Made by a program: the position numbers and the translations under genes
Notes under the pieces: model-generated
What the model saw: only the letters and a program-made list of their open reading frames with translations
The model's database searches: none
Told to the model about the DNA's origin: nothing
Part shown: one piece after another, positions 51,527 to 63,193 of the stretch
How the letters are laid out: each line of letters starts with the position of its first letter
Numbering within the stretch: position 1 is the first letter of the stretch
From: Erinaceus europaeus
Lineage: Eukaryota > Chordata > Mammalia > Eulipotyphla > Erinaceidae
Assembly (NCBI RefSeq): GCF_950295315.1
Contig: NC_080175.1
Location: 85,625,566 to 85,689,565 of the forward strand
DNA: 64,000 nt
Reading direction: 5' to 3'

Positions 51527-51991
51527 TGTTAGCAATTTACTGCCATGGTACTATGAATAGGAATGAATCTATAAGGAGAGTAAAATTATCTGGAGCACTC
51601 ACAGATGATATCTGTATAGAGCTGTCTATTTCTCCCAGGTGGGAGCTTTACAAAAATGATTAGGGGTTGTTATCTGATGGGAAATATCATCATATCAAGA
51701 AATATCTATTCTTAGTAAGCTTCAAGTAAGTTAAATTTAAAGTATTAAGGAATTCTGTAGCTCCACATTTATTCAACATGGACTGAATACTATAATATAT
51801 GCATTATACAAAACCAATGAGTAGCTTTTATGAGAAACCCAGCCACTTGTGGATACTGAAATTATTGGCCAAATGAAGTCTGAACGTGGCTCAATATGAA
51901 GATAACATGTATCTTTCAGTAGATGCAAATGAAATCTTTCGGTAGACTGTTATTTACTCAGACACATTGTTGTGTGGCTTTTGGTATTAGT
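51527..51991. other. No recognisable feature
   Basis: AT-rich, nothing identified. Confidence 0.35.
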
Positions 51992-52000
51992 ACAAGATTT

Positions 52001-52303
52001 TTTTTTTCTTCTTCTTTCTTTTCTTCCTTATTTTTGCCCTTGTTGTTTTATTGTTGTAGTTATTATTGTTGTTGTTGTATTATTATTGATGTCATCATTG
52101 TTGGATAGGACAGAGAGAAATGGAGAGAGGAGGGGAAGACAGAGGGGGAGAGAAAGACAGACACCCACAGGCTTGCTTCACCACTTGTGAAGTGACTCTC
52201 CTGCAGGTGGGGAGCCGGGGGCTGGAACCGGGATCCTTACTCCTGTCCTTGTGCTTTGCTCCACGTGCACTTAACCCACTGCACCACCGCCTCACTCCCT
52301 AGG
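52001..52303 (-). mobile_element. SINE-B, antisense
   Basis: TSD ACAAGATTT (51992-52000, 52304-52312). '(GTT)n', 'agagagaaatggagagagga', 'cttcaccacttgtgaagtga', head 'cttaacccactgcaccaccg'. Confidence 0.92.
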
Positions 52304-52312
52304 ACAAGATTT

Positions 52313-52875
52313 CTAAGCTAGACTAAAAACTGATGGTTGCCTCATGAGATCATAATTCATTACAGCTGGATTCATTTTTCTCCGAGATACAAATTTTCTA
52401 TCTGTATTAGAAAAAAAAAACCCCACATATTAACATGTAATTTCCCTAAGGAGTTTTCTTCAGTATCAAATTATGAATTTAATAAAAGCATATTATCTAG
52501 ATTATTAAGTAATTTATAGTAGGCCAGTTAAACTTTAATGGTATGCTCCATTGCCTTGTTTATACATCTTAAGTGTTTTAATATCACAAGATGTGCAAGA
52601 GCCCTATAAAAGTTAACTATTAACATTTTTATTACTATTGTATGTGGGCCAGAATGTTTTTCACTTTTCTGAATCAAATGCTTGTCTATCACATACATTC
52701 CTCTGAAATCAGGCATTGCTCCGATTACTTGAAGTAAACAGAAGGGTAGTTGTGAGTCACTCACATACAATGACGAATTGATTACTTTTCATTAATCAGC
52801 TATTGTTTGTATGTCAGATTCTGAGAATACTGCACTGAGTAGGATACAGTCCTTCTTGAAACCGTCTATATTCTC
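52313..52875. other. No recognisable feature
   Basis: AT-rich; nothing identified. Confidence 0.35.
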
Positions 52876-53080
52876 TTTTTAATTTTTTATAATTATCTTT
52901 ATTTATCGGATACAGACAGCCAGAAGTCAAGAGGGTGGGGGAGATAGAGAGGGAGAGAGACAGAGAGACACCTGCAGCCCTGCTTCACCACTTGCAAAGC
53001 TTTCTCCCTGCAGGTGGGGACGTCCTGGTCCTTGTGCATTGCAACATGTGCACTCACTCAGGCGTGCCACCACTTGGCCC
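52876..53080 (-). mobile_element. SINE-A, antisense
   Basis: 'cggatacagacagccagaag', 'cttcaccacttgcaaagctt', 'gtgccaccacttggcccc'. Probable TSD TATTCTCT. Confidence 0.87.
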
Positions 53081-53259
53081 CTTTATGTGTATTCTCTATT
53101 TTAAAATACTTTTACTTAAAGTATTGGTAAAATATTTTCTGCTCTTTCATAAAACAGTAACCACGATTCAGTGAGGTACCATTAGATGCACATTAAGCAG
53201 TTCTTCTGAACTCTGATTTTCCTCCATTACTTTTGGGATGTTTTTAAAAAGGAATTTTC

Positions 53260-53951
53260 GATCAGATCGATGGGGTTTACAATTAACAATATTTATATAC
53301 TTTTCCCATATTTGGGAGCTACTCTCTTTCCTGATCCAGCTTTCTGGTCCTTTATCGAACTGTGACACCATCCTCCCAGACAATAGCTTAGGTCACCTGT
53401 ATAGTGAATGTCAGGCACAGGTAAAAACCAGTTGGGTCATGGGCTCCTTGGAATATACCTAAAATAGACTTACTAGCTTTTTACAAAATGGAGACCCCAA
53501 ATCTTCATCCATTAATAATCTTGCCTTTAGGTTCATGATTAGTCAACAATTTGCTCTACTTTCTATCTTAACTCTTTTTCAGCCACCAGGTTCCAGATGC
53601 TACAATGATGCCAGCCAGACTTCCCAAGGCAGACGATCCCACCAATGTGTCCCAGAGCCCTGTCTCCCCAGATCCCTGCCACACTAGGGAAAGAGAGAGA
53701 TAGGCTGGGAGTATGGATCCACCTGTCAATGCTCACGCTCAGCGGGGAAGCAATTACAGAAGCCAGACCTTCCACCTTCTGCATCCCATAATGACTGTGG
53801 GTCCATGCTCCCGGAAGGTTAAAGAATAGAAAAGCTATCAGGGGAGGGGATGGGATATGGAGTTCTGGTGGCGGGAATTGTGTGGAATTGCACCCCTTTT
53901 ATCCTATGGTCTTTTCAATGTTTCCATTTTATAAATAAAAAATTTTTTTTA
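53260..53951 (+). mobile_element. Family R, 692 bp, with perfect TSD
   Basis: 14-bp TSD AAAAAGGAATTTTC at 53246-53259 and 53952-53965. The copy starts 'gatcagatcgatggggttta', runs through 'cctgatccagctttctggtc', 'ccaccaggttccagatgcta', 'gccagaccttccaccttctg', 'ggaattgcaccccttttatc' and ends 'ttttataaataaaaa'. A useful reference copy because both ends are defined. Confidence 0.93.
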
Positions 53952-53965
53952 AAAAAGGAATTTTC

Positions 53966-54360
53966 CCATAGAATGGGCAGGAGAAATCATGAAAATATAG
54001 TATTTCCATGATGATGAGCCAGAGCATAATAAAATGAGCTAATGAATCATAAAGCACACCATTATAATGCATGTCATTTTTTATGACCAAAGTTTTTGTC
54101 ATTCTATAATAATATTTATGAGCATAAGCAGTTGGACTCATCAGTATTCTCCACATACTTGAGTGCTAGTACATGAGTACTTCTCGGTATTTTGAAACAC
54201 ACAGGTGTAGAGGAACTTACACATAATGAATGGATTTTACTGAGTGTCATGGTTCTGAGAAAGGCTGTTATACTTCTCGAAACAAGTTATTTACAATAAC
54301 ATGTACACTTCACACATAATTTCAAGAGGTCCAGAAGAATATTCAGGGATAACAAATACA
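53966..54360. other. No recognisable feature
   Basis: AT-rich; nothing identified. Confidence 0.35.
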
Positions 54361-54374
54361 GAATAAAATTATTA

Positions 54375-54609
54375 TGTTTTTCTTTTCAAATATTTTTTGT
54401 ATTATATTTATTTATTTATTGGACAGAGATAGCCAGAAATAGGGAGAAAGGGGTGACAGAGAAGGAGAGAGACAGAGAGACATCTGCAGCCCTGCTTTAC
54501 TACTTGTGAAGCTTTTCCCCTGCAGATGGGAGGGGTAAGGGGGATTAACTGGATCCTTGCGCATGGTAACATGTACACGCAACCAGGCGCGTCACCACCC
54601 GGCTCCCAC
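54375..54609 (-). mobile_element. SINE-A, antisense, perfect TSD
   Basis: 13-bp TSD AATAAAATTATTA at 54362-54374 and 54610-54622. Body 'ggacagagatagccagaaat', 'ctttactacttgtgaagctt', 'cgcgtcaccacccggctccc'. Confidence 0.93.
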
Positions 54610-54640
54610 AATAAAATTATTAATGAAAATTAAATATTTT

Positions 54641-54752
54641 GTGGCCAGGGATAGCTCAGCTGACAGAATGTAGGATTTGTATGCCTGAGACTCCTGCTTT
54701 GATCTTTAGTACTCTGGCTTCTCTCAATAAATAAATCTTAAAAAAAAAAAAC
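54641..54752 (+). mobile_element. SINE-D-like SINE, sense
   Basis: 'gtggccagggatagctcagc', 'ctgctttgatctttagtact', 'ctcaataaataaatctta' plus A-run. Diverged. Confidence 0.55.
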
Positions 54753-54761
54753 CTATTTACA

Positions 54762-55345
54762 GGGGCTAGGTGGTGGCATACCTGGCTGAGTGCACATGTT
54801 GCAATGCGCAAGGACCCAGGTTCAAGCCTCTGGTCTCCACCAGCAAGGGGAAAGCTTCCCAAGTGATGGAGCAGTGTTGCTGGTGTCTCTTTGTCTCTCT
54901 TTTTCTTTTCTTTTCTTTCTTTCTTTTTTTTGCCTCCAGGGTTATTGCTGGGGCTCAGTGCCTGCACCATGAATCCACTGCTCCTGGAGGCCACCCCCCC
55001 CCTTTTGTTGGCCTTGTTGTTGTAGCCTTGTTGTGGTTATTATTGTTGTTGTTGATGACGGTCGTTGTTGGATAGGACAGAGAGAAATGGAGAGAGGAAG
55101 GGAAGACAGAGGGGGAGAGAAAGACAGACACCTGCAGACCTGCTTCACCGCCTGTGAAGCGACTCCCCTGCAGGTGGGGATCCGGGGCTCAAACCGGGAT
55201 CCTTAGGCCGGTCCTTGCGCTTTGCCACGTGTGCTTAACCTGCTGCGCTACCGCCCCACCCCTGTATCTCTTCTTTATCTCCCCCTTCCCTCTCAGTTTC
55301 TGGCTGTCTGTATCCAATAAAGAAAGATAATTAAAAAAATTAAAA
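54762..55345 (+). mobile_element. SINE-A split by SINE-BL
   Basis: Left part: 'ggggctaggtggtggcatac', 'ggttcaagcctctggtctcc', 'ggggaaagcttcccaagtga'. Right part from about 55263: 'cccttccctctcagtttctg', 'ccaataaagaaagataatta'. Confidence 0.85.
54905..55262 (-). mobile_element. SINE-BL, antisense, nested in SINE-A
   Basis: 'gcctccagggttattgctgg', 'cactgctcctggaggccacc', (GTT)n, 'agagagaaatggagagagga', 'cttcaccgcctgtgaagcga', head 'gctgcgctaccgccccaccc'. Inserted in the pyrimidine-rich part of the SINE-A. Confidence 0.88.
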
Positions 55346-55404
55346 ATATACCTATTTACAAAATTGAAAATTAAGTATCATTGTCCAGGAAGAGTTTATT
55401 TTTA

Positions 55405-55583
55405 ATTTTTAAATTTTTATTTATAAAAAGGAAACACTGACAAAAACCATAGGATAAGAGGGGTACAACTCCACACAATTCCCACCAGAACTCTAAATCC
55501 CATCCCCTCCCCTAATAGTTTTCCTATTCTTTATCCCTCTGGGAGTATGGACCTGGGGTCATTATGGATCATAGAAGGTGGAA
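55405..55583 (-). mobile_element. Family R 3' end, antisense, perfect 17-bp TSD
   Basis: TSD GGAAGAGTTTATTTTTA at 55388-55404 and 55584-55600, no mismatch. Body 'gaaacactgacaaaaaccat', 'aggggtacaactccacacaa', 'gggagtatggacctggggtc'. Recent, 5'-truncated. Confidence 0.94.
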
Positions 55584-55635
55584 GGAAGAGTTTATTTTTA
55601 TGCTCTGCAAAGTCAGTGTCAAAAAATTTAATTTT

Positions 55636-55980
55636 CGGGGGCCGGGCAGTAGCACAGTGGGTTAAGTGCACATGGCCCAAAGCTCACGGACTGGCTAAGA
55701 ATGCCGGTTCCAGCCCAGGCTCCCCACTTGCAGGGGGTCGTCACTTCACAGGCAGTGAAGCAGGTCTGCAGGTGTCTATCTTTCTGTCTCCATCTGTCTT
55801 CCCATCCTCTTTCAATTTCTCTCTGTCCTATCCAACAATAACGACAGCAATGACAACAACAACAATAACAATGATAAGCAACAAGGGCAGCAAAAGGGAA
55901 AAAAATAGCCTCTGGGAACAGTGGATTTATAGTGCAGGCATCGAGCCTCAGTGATGACCCTAGAGACAAAGAAAAAAAAA
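55636..55980 (+). mobile_element. SINE-BL
   Basis: 'gggggccgggcagtagcaca' head, 'tcacttcacaggcagtgaag', (CAA)n, tail 'gaacagtggatttatagtgc' and A-run. Possible TSD around AATTTAATTTT / CTAATTTTTTAAT. Confidence 0.87.
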
Positions 55981-56874
55981 ACTAATTTTTTAATGAACTC
56001 TATTTTGTAAATAAGACTAAAGAGTAACTTTGCTTAAATGTGAGAAACACCATTTTATGTATTAGAATATGATTTTGCAATTAGAATTATTAAATAAGCA
56101 ATAGTAATTAGTCTTATCAATGAGATTGTATTCCTATTTTAATTGTAAACACTCATCATTGGTTTTAACTGAGAATATCAGTATTTTTCAAACCACTTAC
56201 TAATTAAATTTACCTTGATTAAACGTGTGCATCATTTTTTTAAAGAATTTAAACAAATTGATTTTTTTTTCAAAAGAAGACATAAGTAGCATATCTAGCA
56301 TGAATAATGTATCTACTTGAAGCCATGAAAGTAGTAAGTGCATTTAATAAATAGGAGGCAACTGTATAAGCTAGACAGAGCATTTCTCGGCACCACTCAA
56401 GCTAGTGTGAACGTGGAAACTAAGAAGGAGATTTTAAAAGAAATGGAAATACCAGGAGAATGATTGTGAGGGGTAGTGGTGTGTATGCCTTTTCAAGAAA
56501 GGACGATTTCTCCCTATATCACTTTGGGGAATATGGATTTTAACTTGTTAAAGAGGATAACTTCTCTAGAAACTTCCGAGATACCTCATGCTTTGCCTAT
56601 TTTAGTGCAGGACTTCAGATTCTGCATATTTCATACTAGTAAAGAAGGTCACTTTTCCTTGACTAATAAAATGAAAATCCTTTTAGAAATTAGTGAGTGA
56701 TTTTAATGAAGTGATCCAACCAAAAATATCAAAGTTTGAAAGCAAAAGTAAATTCTGTAACAGGCAGAAGAGAAGAAAGCTCTGAAGGAATTCATCTGTG
56801 GTTGCTGCTGTCTTTGTCATAATGTGCGAGCTGCTCGGGTGGTGGGTATGTTCAAAAGTAGAGGCAGAAGCAAA
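55981..56874. other. 0.9 kb without recognised features
   Basis: No repeat family or exon recognised; the 74-codon plus frame at 56476-56700 has no recognisable domain. Confidence 0.35.
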
Positions 56875-56945
56875 GATGGAGTATGGATCGACCTGTCAAC
56901 GCCCGTGGTCAGGGGGAAAGCGATTACAGAAGATAGGATTAAGGA
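56875..56945 (+). mobile_element. Family R internal fragment
   Basis: 'ggagtatggatcgacctgtc' and 'gggaaagcgattacagaaga' match the middle of family R only. Confidence 0.6.
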
Positions 56946-57867
56946 AGAATTTTTATTTTCTTCTTTTACTTTTTTTTTTGTATGTTGTCTTTGCACAACA
57001 TACAAACAAACAAACAAAGAGCATTATTATCTCCCACCTTCAATGGAACCATATTTGCAAAAATATTTATTGATGATGATGGGAAGCACTTGCAGCATTC
57101 AGAAGGAATATAGACTGTTTCCTGTGTCTTCTTGCTTGGGAAGGAAAATATTGGATAAAATGTGAGATAATCGGTTCATTGATTCAGAAAGTTGAATCAC
57201 AGAGACTATGTCGAGCCAATAATACATATTTACAAATGATAGATGATCGTTCCTAGAAATTCATATACTCCAATTGTTTTATATTCAGTTTTTAGAATGC
57301 CTGTTTATGTTATAAAGCAATATAAAGATATCCATTTAAAATGTTTAGAAGTTAGTTAGATACGAATTATGTGGTGATTCAGATCACGTCTGTTCTGATA
57401 TTCCTTACTACTCTCTACTTAATGTGTAATATACTGCTGGTCAGCCCACCACTGTTCATGCACATAAATACAGAATATAGAATGCACACAAATTAATTCC
57501 CCGCTCTGAGTAACATTAAGAAACTCACTGGGAACAAAAGTTTAATGTGATCTTTAAGATTTTGGATTATCTGTAGATTTCAATTTTCATTCCTCATTGT
57601 TACTGTTAAAATTAAGAGTGGTATTTATACTTAAGTTGAATTTGCTAGAAAACTCTTTTTAAAGTAATAAAAAAGGACTAAAAATATTCTTATCTTTCTC
57701 TAGGCATAAGGCTAATAGTTTTTTTTTTTTAAATGCTTAACTAATCGAACTTGAATGACATTCTCAGCTCATGCTCTGTCAGGAAATACAGGCTGTCTGG
57801 TTTGTCAGTTATTTAACAAAGTGGGTTTTGAAAATTCTTCTATACAAACTGAAGACTGTAGAGACAT
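56946..57867. other. 0.9 kb without recognised features
   Basis: AT-rich with a CAAA run near 57003; nothing identified. Confidence 0.35.
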
Positions 57868-58025
57868 ACAATAATCTCTGCCTTTCTCTCATCCCCTCTC
57901 CTCTCAAATACTCTCTATCCTATCAAATAAAGAAAAAAAAAAAAAAGGAAAAATGCCTGCCAGGAGCAATGGGTTCATTGTGCAGGTACCAAGTCCCAGC
58001 AATAACTGTGGTGCAATAATCAAAA
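57868..58025 (+). mobile_element. SINE-BL 3' half
   Basis: 'ctctgcctttctctcatccc', 'tcctatcaaataaagaaaaa', then the tail module 'caggagcaatgggttcattg' and 'tcccagcaataactgtgg'. The tRNA-like head is missing. Confidence 0.7.
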
Positions 58026-58228
58026 AATAGAAATCTGTGCTTCTGTGTATTATACAAGGATATTCACTGATGTGTATTAAAGGAAGAAAACATTTAATAT
58101 CTGTTCTAGGTTGATGATTTGCAGCAGTACAGAAAGCAGGCTTTGTGAAACATATTAAGTTCTCATCAGGTTTGGGAAAGAAAGGAGTATTGGGTACTTA
58201 GCATACATTAGTATAAAAAGCTTGAGAA

Positions 58229-58480
58229 AGCAAAGACCTGGGTTAGAGATCTAGTCTCCATTTTCAAGAGGAAGCTTCATGAGCAGGGAAGCAGTTCTGC
58301 AGGTGTCTGTCTTTCTCTCTCCCTCTCTATCTACTTTTCCCCTCTCAAGTTATCTCTGTCCTGTGAAATAAAATAGGAAAAAAAGAACAAAATGAAAAAT
58401 GGCTGTCGTTATCTGTGGGTTTGTAGTGCTGGCACAGAACCACAGGGATAATCTCAGTGGTACTTAAAAAAAAAAAAAAA
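58229..58480 (+). mobile_element. SINE-BL-like, diverged
   Basis: 'gacctgggttagagatctag', 'gaggaagcttcatgagcagg', 'gggtttgtagtgctggcaca', A-run. Mixes a SINE-A-like middle with the BL tail module. Confidence 0.65.
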
Positions 58481-58619
58481 AGGAGGGTGGGAGGAGAAAG
58501 CCTGTAGGATTTCCGGAAGCTGTTCTGGGTAACACATGGGGCCCACAGGTGGGAAGAGGATGCAAGAAGAGAACTAATGCCTGAGACCATCTGACGCTTG
58601 TTAGGAAATATATTTCAGC

Positions 58620-58750
58620 ACACATGGTCTTATTTAATTTTCACAACAAAACTATGAAGTGAGAATTATAATCTCAACTTCAAATATGGTTATCATTTCA
58701 GAGTGAGGGACTTGCTCAGGACGATGCCACTGGCAGATGAGATGAGATAT
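58620..58750 (-). mobile_element. MIR, antisense
   Basis: 'ttatttaattttcacaacaa', 'aactatgaagtgagaattat', 'gagtgagggacttgctcagg' follow the reverse-complement MIR consensus through its core. Ancient. Confidence 0.72.
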
Positions 58751-58782
58751 AAAATCTTGCTTGTTATTACAACTTAACTGTT

Positions 58783-58981
58783 ATTTATTTATTTGTTATT
58801 GACTAGAGATGGAGAGAAACTGAGAGAGGTAGAGGTAGGGAGGGGAAGAGCAGAGAGACACCTCAGCCCCACTTCACCACTTGTGAAGGTTTCCCCCTGC
58901 AGGTGGGGACCAGGGGCTTGAACCTCGGTCCTTGTTCACTGTAATGTGTGCACCTAACCAGATGCACCACCCCCTGTTCCC
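58783..58981 (-). mobile_element. SINE-A, antisense, perfect TSD
   Basis: 14-bp TSD ACAACTTAACTGTT at 58769-58782 and 58982-58995. Body 'gactagagatggagagaaac', 'cttcaccacttgtgaaggtt', 'gcaccaccccctgttccc'. Confidence 0.93.
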
Positions 58982-58995
58982 ACAACTTAACTGTT

Positions 58996-59509
58996 TTTCA
59001 TAGATTAATCTACCATTAAATAGCATTTCTATAGGAAAGTCTGTAACAACAACAACAACAACAACACATAATATTATTAGATGACTGATGTTCTCAAATA
59101 CTACCACTTTCGGGGAGAAGGCTTGGAAATGTGATTCCAGGATAACTATTGTCTTGTTTTATGGAGAAGGAGTCATACATACACTGAGAAGCTAACTAAA
59201 TGCACCTCTGTTAGGCTAGAATGGGTAGGAGTGTTGGTGAAAGGGAGACTAACCCCAGAAATATTTTGTAAGGAAAACTGAAAAGATATGATGCTGATTT
59301 GATAACACTAAATGTAGTAAAGTCAAACACTAAGGAATGACTTTTTTGGTTTGAAAAGCTGGATAAAAGAAGACACGAACAATCAAAAGACTAGAACATA
59401 AGAGGAGGAACAGGATCTATGGTCAGGAAACTAATTCTGACATGCTAACGAGTGACATGTTTTTGTGATTAACCAGGTTATGAACAGAGAAACCAGGGGT
59501 TTTGTTTAT
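58996..59509. other. No recognisable feature
   Basis: A short (CAA)n run at about 59047-59066; otherwise nothing. Confidence 0.35.
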
Positions 59510-59570
59510 TTTTATTTCTATTTTATTGCTGGGGCCCGGTAGCTGCACTATGAATCCACTGCTTCTGTGA
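59510..59570 (-). mobile_element. SINE-BL tail fragment, antisense
   Basis: 'tattgctggggcccggtagc' and 'atgaatccactgcttctg' are only the tail module complement. Confidence 0.6.
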
Positions 59571-59825
59571 CCGATTATGACATTTCTGGATTCCTATGTT
59601 AAAAAAAAAATGCCAGCGTTAAACTTCCACCAGACACATTGCATTGTATGTGGCTTACTTTAAAAGTTCATATCACAAAATATGCATTCTTTATGCCAAC
59701 TTTCATCAATATTGTTAATATTGGGGAAAGCTGGACACATTCATCTGAGACGTGTGTGTACTAGGTACAGGACTTTATGGCTTATTGAAGTGCCATTTTA
59801 CATCTTGGTTGATATATTTCTGTTA
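59571..59825. other. No recognisable feature
   Basis: Nothing identified. Confidence 0.35.
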
Positions 59826-59837
59826 CAAGGTCTTTTT

Positions 59838-60121
59838 TTAAAAAAAATTATTTATTTATTCCCTTTTGTTACCCTTATTGTTTTATTGTTGTAGTTATTA
59901 TTGTTATTGGTGTTGTCATTGTTAGATAGGACACAGAGAAATGGAGAGAGGAAGGGGAGACAGAGAGGGGAGAGAAAGATAGACACCTGCAGACCTGCTT
60001 CACCGCCTGTGAAATGACTCCCCTGCATGTGGGGAGTCGGGAGCTCAAACAGAATCCTTATGCCGCTCCTTGTGCTTTGCCCCACCTGTGCTTAACCTGC
60101 TGCGCTACCACCCGACTCCTG
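59838..60121 (-). mobile_element. SINE-B, antisense (left of a same-site pair)
   Basis: 'cccttttgttacccttattg', 'gagaaatggagagaggaagg', 'cttcaccgcctgtgaaatga', head 'gctgcgctaccacccgactc'. Flanked by CAAGGTCTTTT (59827 on) and CAAGCTCTTTT (60122 on). Confidence 0.92.
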
Positions 60122-60134
60122 CAAGCTCTTTTGT

Positions 60135-60423
60135 CTTTCTTTCTTTTTTAAAAAAATTTTTGTTAATATTTATTTATTCCTTTTTTTGTTGCCCTTGTTT
60201 TATTGTTGTTGTTATTAATGTCATTGTTGTTGGATAGGACAGAGAGAAATGGAGGGAGGAGGGGAAGACAGAGAGGGGGAGAGAAAGATAGACACCTGCA
60301 GACCTGCTTCACCGCCTGTGAAGCGACTCCCCTGCAGGTGGGGAGCTGGGGGTTCGAACTGGGATCCTTATGCTGGTCCGGCCACCAGCTATTAACCTGC
60401 TACGCTACCACCCGACTCCCCCT
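60135..60423 (-). mobile_element. SINE-B, antisense (right of a same-site pair)
   Basis: Perfect 13-bp TSD CAAGCTCTTTTGT at 60122-60134 and 60424-60436. Body 'agagagaaatggagggagga', 'cttcaccgcctgtgaagcga', head 'gctacgctaccacccgactc'; the head lacks the 'gcgcttt' segment. Confidence 0.93.
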
Positions 60424-60436
60424 CAAGCTCTTTTGT

Positions 60437-61122
60437 TACAAATAAATATGTGCAAAATCCCCAGTTACTGAATTTTGATAATTGTCCAGAGCTGAAAGAA
60501 TAACACAAAAACTTTTGCTTTCCTTTGCATAATACTGTCTCCTTGAAATTCTAGAGAAATAGAGTGTCACTTCTGAAGGCTATCAGACATTTTCCATGGA
60601 ATCTGTACTTGTCATCTCTGACAAAGAATATCTTCGTAGTGATTCGCATGAATTTGACAGAGCTGTGCTTTATATAGCATGACTTCATTAGCAACATGAA
60701 CAGTGGTGTCTAGGTAGCATCTGCAAACCCAATGAATGATGAAAAATTTGACATATATTTAAAACACCTCAGTAATCTTAACATTTGTCATCATAAGCTT
60801 TTTAAATATGTAAACCTCCTTTCTGTCAACTGTAATAAAGACTTCTGAAAGATTTCTGGAAGCAGAAGTCAAGTCATATTCTAGTTGTGACTCTTATAGA
60901 GTTTAAATTTGTTGGATACCAAAAGCGTTGTTTAGTTCACATACAATAGTACAGTGTCAAGGACTCATAAAAAATGTTTTTTCTAACTAAAATTCAGACA
61001 CTGTTCTGTACAGGAAATTTTCAAGGCTGCTATTAAAGGCTTTTGCTTGACTTTTATTGCACATCAGTTTTTTTTTCCAAGTTATTCCAGTTGCATTTGT
61101 AAACAATTAGAAAGTCACTATG
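60437..61122. other. 0.7 kb without recognised features
   Basis: No repeat or exon recognised. Confidence 0.35.
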
Positions 61123-61310
61123 GGGGAGTTGGGCAGTGGGTTAAGCGCATGTGGTGTGAAGCACAAGGACCGGCCTAAAGATCCTGGTTTGAGCCCCCAG
61201 CTCCCCACCTGCAGGGGAGTTGCTTCACAAGTGGTTAAGCAGGTCTACAGGTGTACTCTTTTTCTCTCCCCCTGTGTCTTCCCCCCTCTCTCCATTTCAG
61301 TCTTTAAACA
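61123..61310 (+). mobile_element. SINE-B, 3' end replaced by L1
   Basis: 'gggggagttgggcagtgggt', 'cggcctaaagatcctggttt', 'ggggagttgcttcacaagtg'. It stops at 'cccctctctccatttcagtc' and passes without a (CAA)n end into L1. Confidence 0.8.
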
Positions 61311-61865
61311 AATAAAACTGGAAGCACCTTATGATCCAGCAATACCACCATTAGGCGTTTATCCAGTGGACTCTCAAACACTAATTATAAGGGGCATATG
61401 CACTCCTATGTTCATAGCTGCATTATTCACAATAGCCAAAGGGCAGAGGGCAGAAGCAGTCTAAATGCCCATCAACAGACAGCTGGCTAAAGAAGTTATG
61501 GGATAGATATTGCATAGAATATTACTCTGTGATCAAGAAAAGATGCTGTTGTGTCCTTTGGAAAAAATGAATGGCACTGGAGGTGATTATGTTTAATAAA
61601 ATTAGTAAAGAGATAAAAGATAACTACTAGATAATTTAACTCATGTGGAATATAGAGATATGATTTACATGAACTTACAAAAATAAATACAAATAAAACA
61701 GAAGCAAGTAAATTGTCTCTGAGACTAGTGAGAATTCTGGTAGTTATTTTTGGGAGGTTGGAAGGTGAAGTTAAGGATCTTTAGTGATGAGTAGGATGTG
61801 GAACTACACATTGCAACCTTATAATCTTGTAAGAAACTAGTAATAAGAAATAAAATAAAATAAAA
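61311..61865 (+). mobile_element. L1 3' end, sense
   Basis: 'ccttatgatccagcaatacc', 'attaggcgtttatccagtgg', 'ttcatagctgcattattcac', 'ggtgattatgtttaataaaa' and a (TAAAA) tail. It is the sense counterpart of the older L1 subfamily at 38.5-39.9 kb. Confidence 0.85.
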
Positions 61866-62344
61866 AAATGGTGTTGGAACACAGAGGCCAGATTATGAAA
61901 AATTGTTGTACCAGGTTATGGGCCCTTTCTTTCTCTTTCTTTTTTTTTTTTTTTTTTTTTCTTTTCTCACTCTTTCTTTCTTTCTCGCTCTTTCTTTTGC
62001 ATTTGCTGTATCTTACTGATTCCAGAGTGCAACCAAACCAACTAAGGCAAATTGAAAGGTGTGTAAAATGTAGAAATAGTAGTGAAAATTCTGAAGGAAA
62101 AAAAAAAGGAAAATGTTACTGGAGAAGCTGAAATTGAAAAGTAGTGTCTGAAGACAACTGTTAAGAATAACTATAGTGATAAACTTTGCCTATGAATACA
62201 TAATATAGAAAACAAAATTCTGAAATCAACACATTGTATGTAGGAGAATGAAAGTGTAATTTTTTGTGTGTATGACAGAAATTAGGTTGCTATCAACTTA
62301 TAATAAACTTCATATTTATAAGACATTCTATACAAGTCTTAATG
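61866..62344. other. Mostly unassigned; T-rich tract
   Basis: A T-run with CTTT units at about 61927-61997; otherwise nothing. Confidence 0.35.
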
Positions 62345-62885
62345 AATTCACCTTCTTCATCTCATTTTGGACTGAACTTGAAGGAATCATGTCAAGTAAG
62401 ATAAGCCAAAAAGAAAAGGATGAGAGGCTAGGTGGTGGCACACCTGGTGGAGTGCACATGTTACAGTGCACAAGGACCAAGGTTCGAGTCCCTGGTCCCA
62501 CCTGCAGGGGGAAAGCTTCATGAGTGGTGAAGCAGGGCTGCAGGTGTCTCTCTGTCTTTCTTCCACTCTATCCCACCCTTACCTCTAGATTTCTGGCTGT
62601 CTCTATCCAATAAATAAGTAAAGATAATAATTAAAAAATTAAGGAAAAAGAAAAGGATGAATATGGAATGGTCTCCTTATGGGCTAAGAAATAAGAATAA
62701 ATGATGTATTGCACCAAAGTAAAATACTCTGGGATAGGAGTGAGGGTTTAAGTCCTGGAACATGATGGCAGAAGAGGACCTAATGGGGGGTGAATTATTA
62801 CGTGGCAAACCAGGAAATACTATGCATGTACAAACTTGTATTTTACTGTCAACTGTAAATCATTAATCTCCTAATAAAAAAAGTA
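62345..62885 (+). mobile_element. L1 3' end with nested SINE-A
   Basis: 'tggactgaacttgaaggaat', 'catgtcaagtaagataagcc' before the SINE and 'gaatatggaatggtctcctt', 'attgcaccaaagtaaaatac', 'ctgtaaatcattaatctcct' after it. Confidence 0.87.
62424..62644 (+). mobile_element. SINE-A, perfect 16-bp TSD, nested in L1
   Basis: TSD AAAAAGAAAAGGATGA at 62408-62423 and 62645-62660. 'gaggctaggtggtggcacac', B box 'ggttcgagtcc', 'gggggaaagcttcatgagtg', 'ccaataaataagtaaagata'. Confidence 0.95.
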
Positions 62886-63110
62886 ATATAAAAGAATAGA
62901 AAGGGGAAACAGAAAGTAGAACTTGGACTGGCGTTGGTGTATTGCACCAAAGTAAGACACTGGCTGGGGGTGGGGGTGGCTTTCAAGTTCTGTTACATGA
63001 TAGTGGAGGAGGATGTAGACTGGGGATTCTGAAGGCAATTGAGAAATTTTGCACATGTATCAACCACTGTATTTACTGTAAATCATTAAGGTCCCAATAA
63101 AAAATTTTTA
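62886..63110 (+). mobile_element. L1 3' end, second in tandem
   Basis: 'agtagaacttggactggcgt', 'attgcaccaaagtaagacac', 'tttactgtaaatcattaagg', 'tcccaataaaaaa'. Different subfamily details from the L1 end directly before it, so a separate insertion at the A-tail. Confidence 0.8.
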
Positions 63111-63193
63111 AAGTTCTGTTAGTTATATTTTTGTTCTCAATGTAATGTTTGTAGTAAACATCAATAGATAATAATATTTAAAGACAATCTCTG

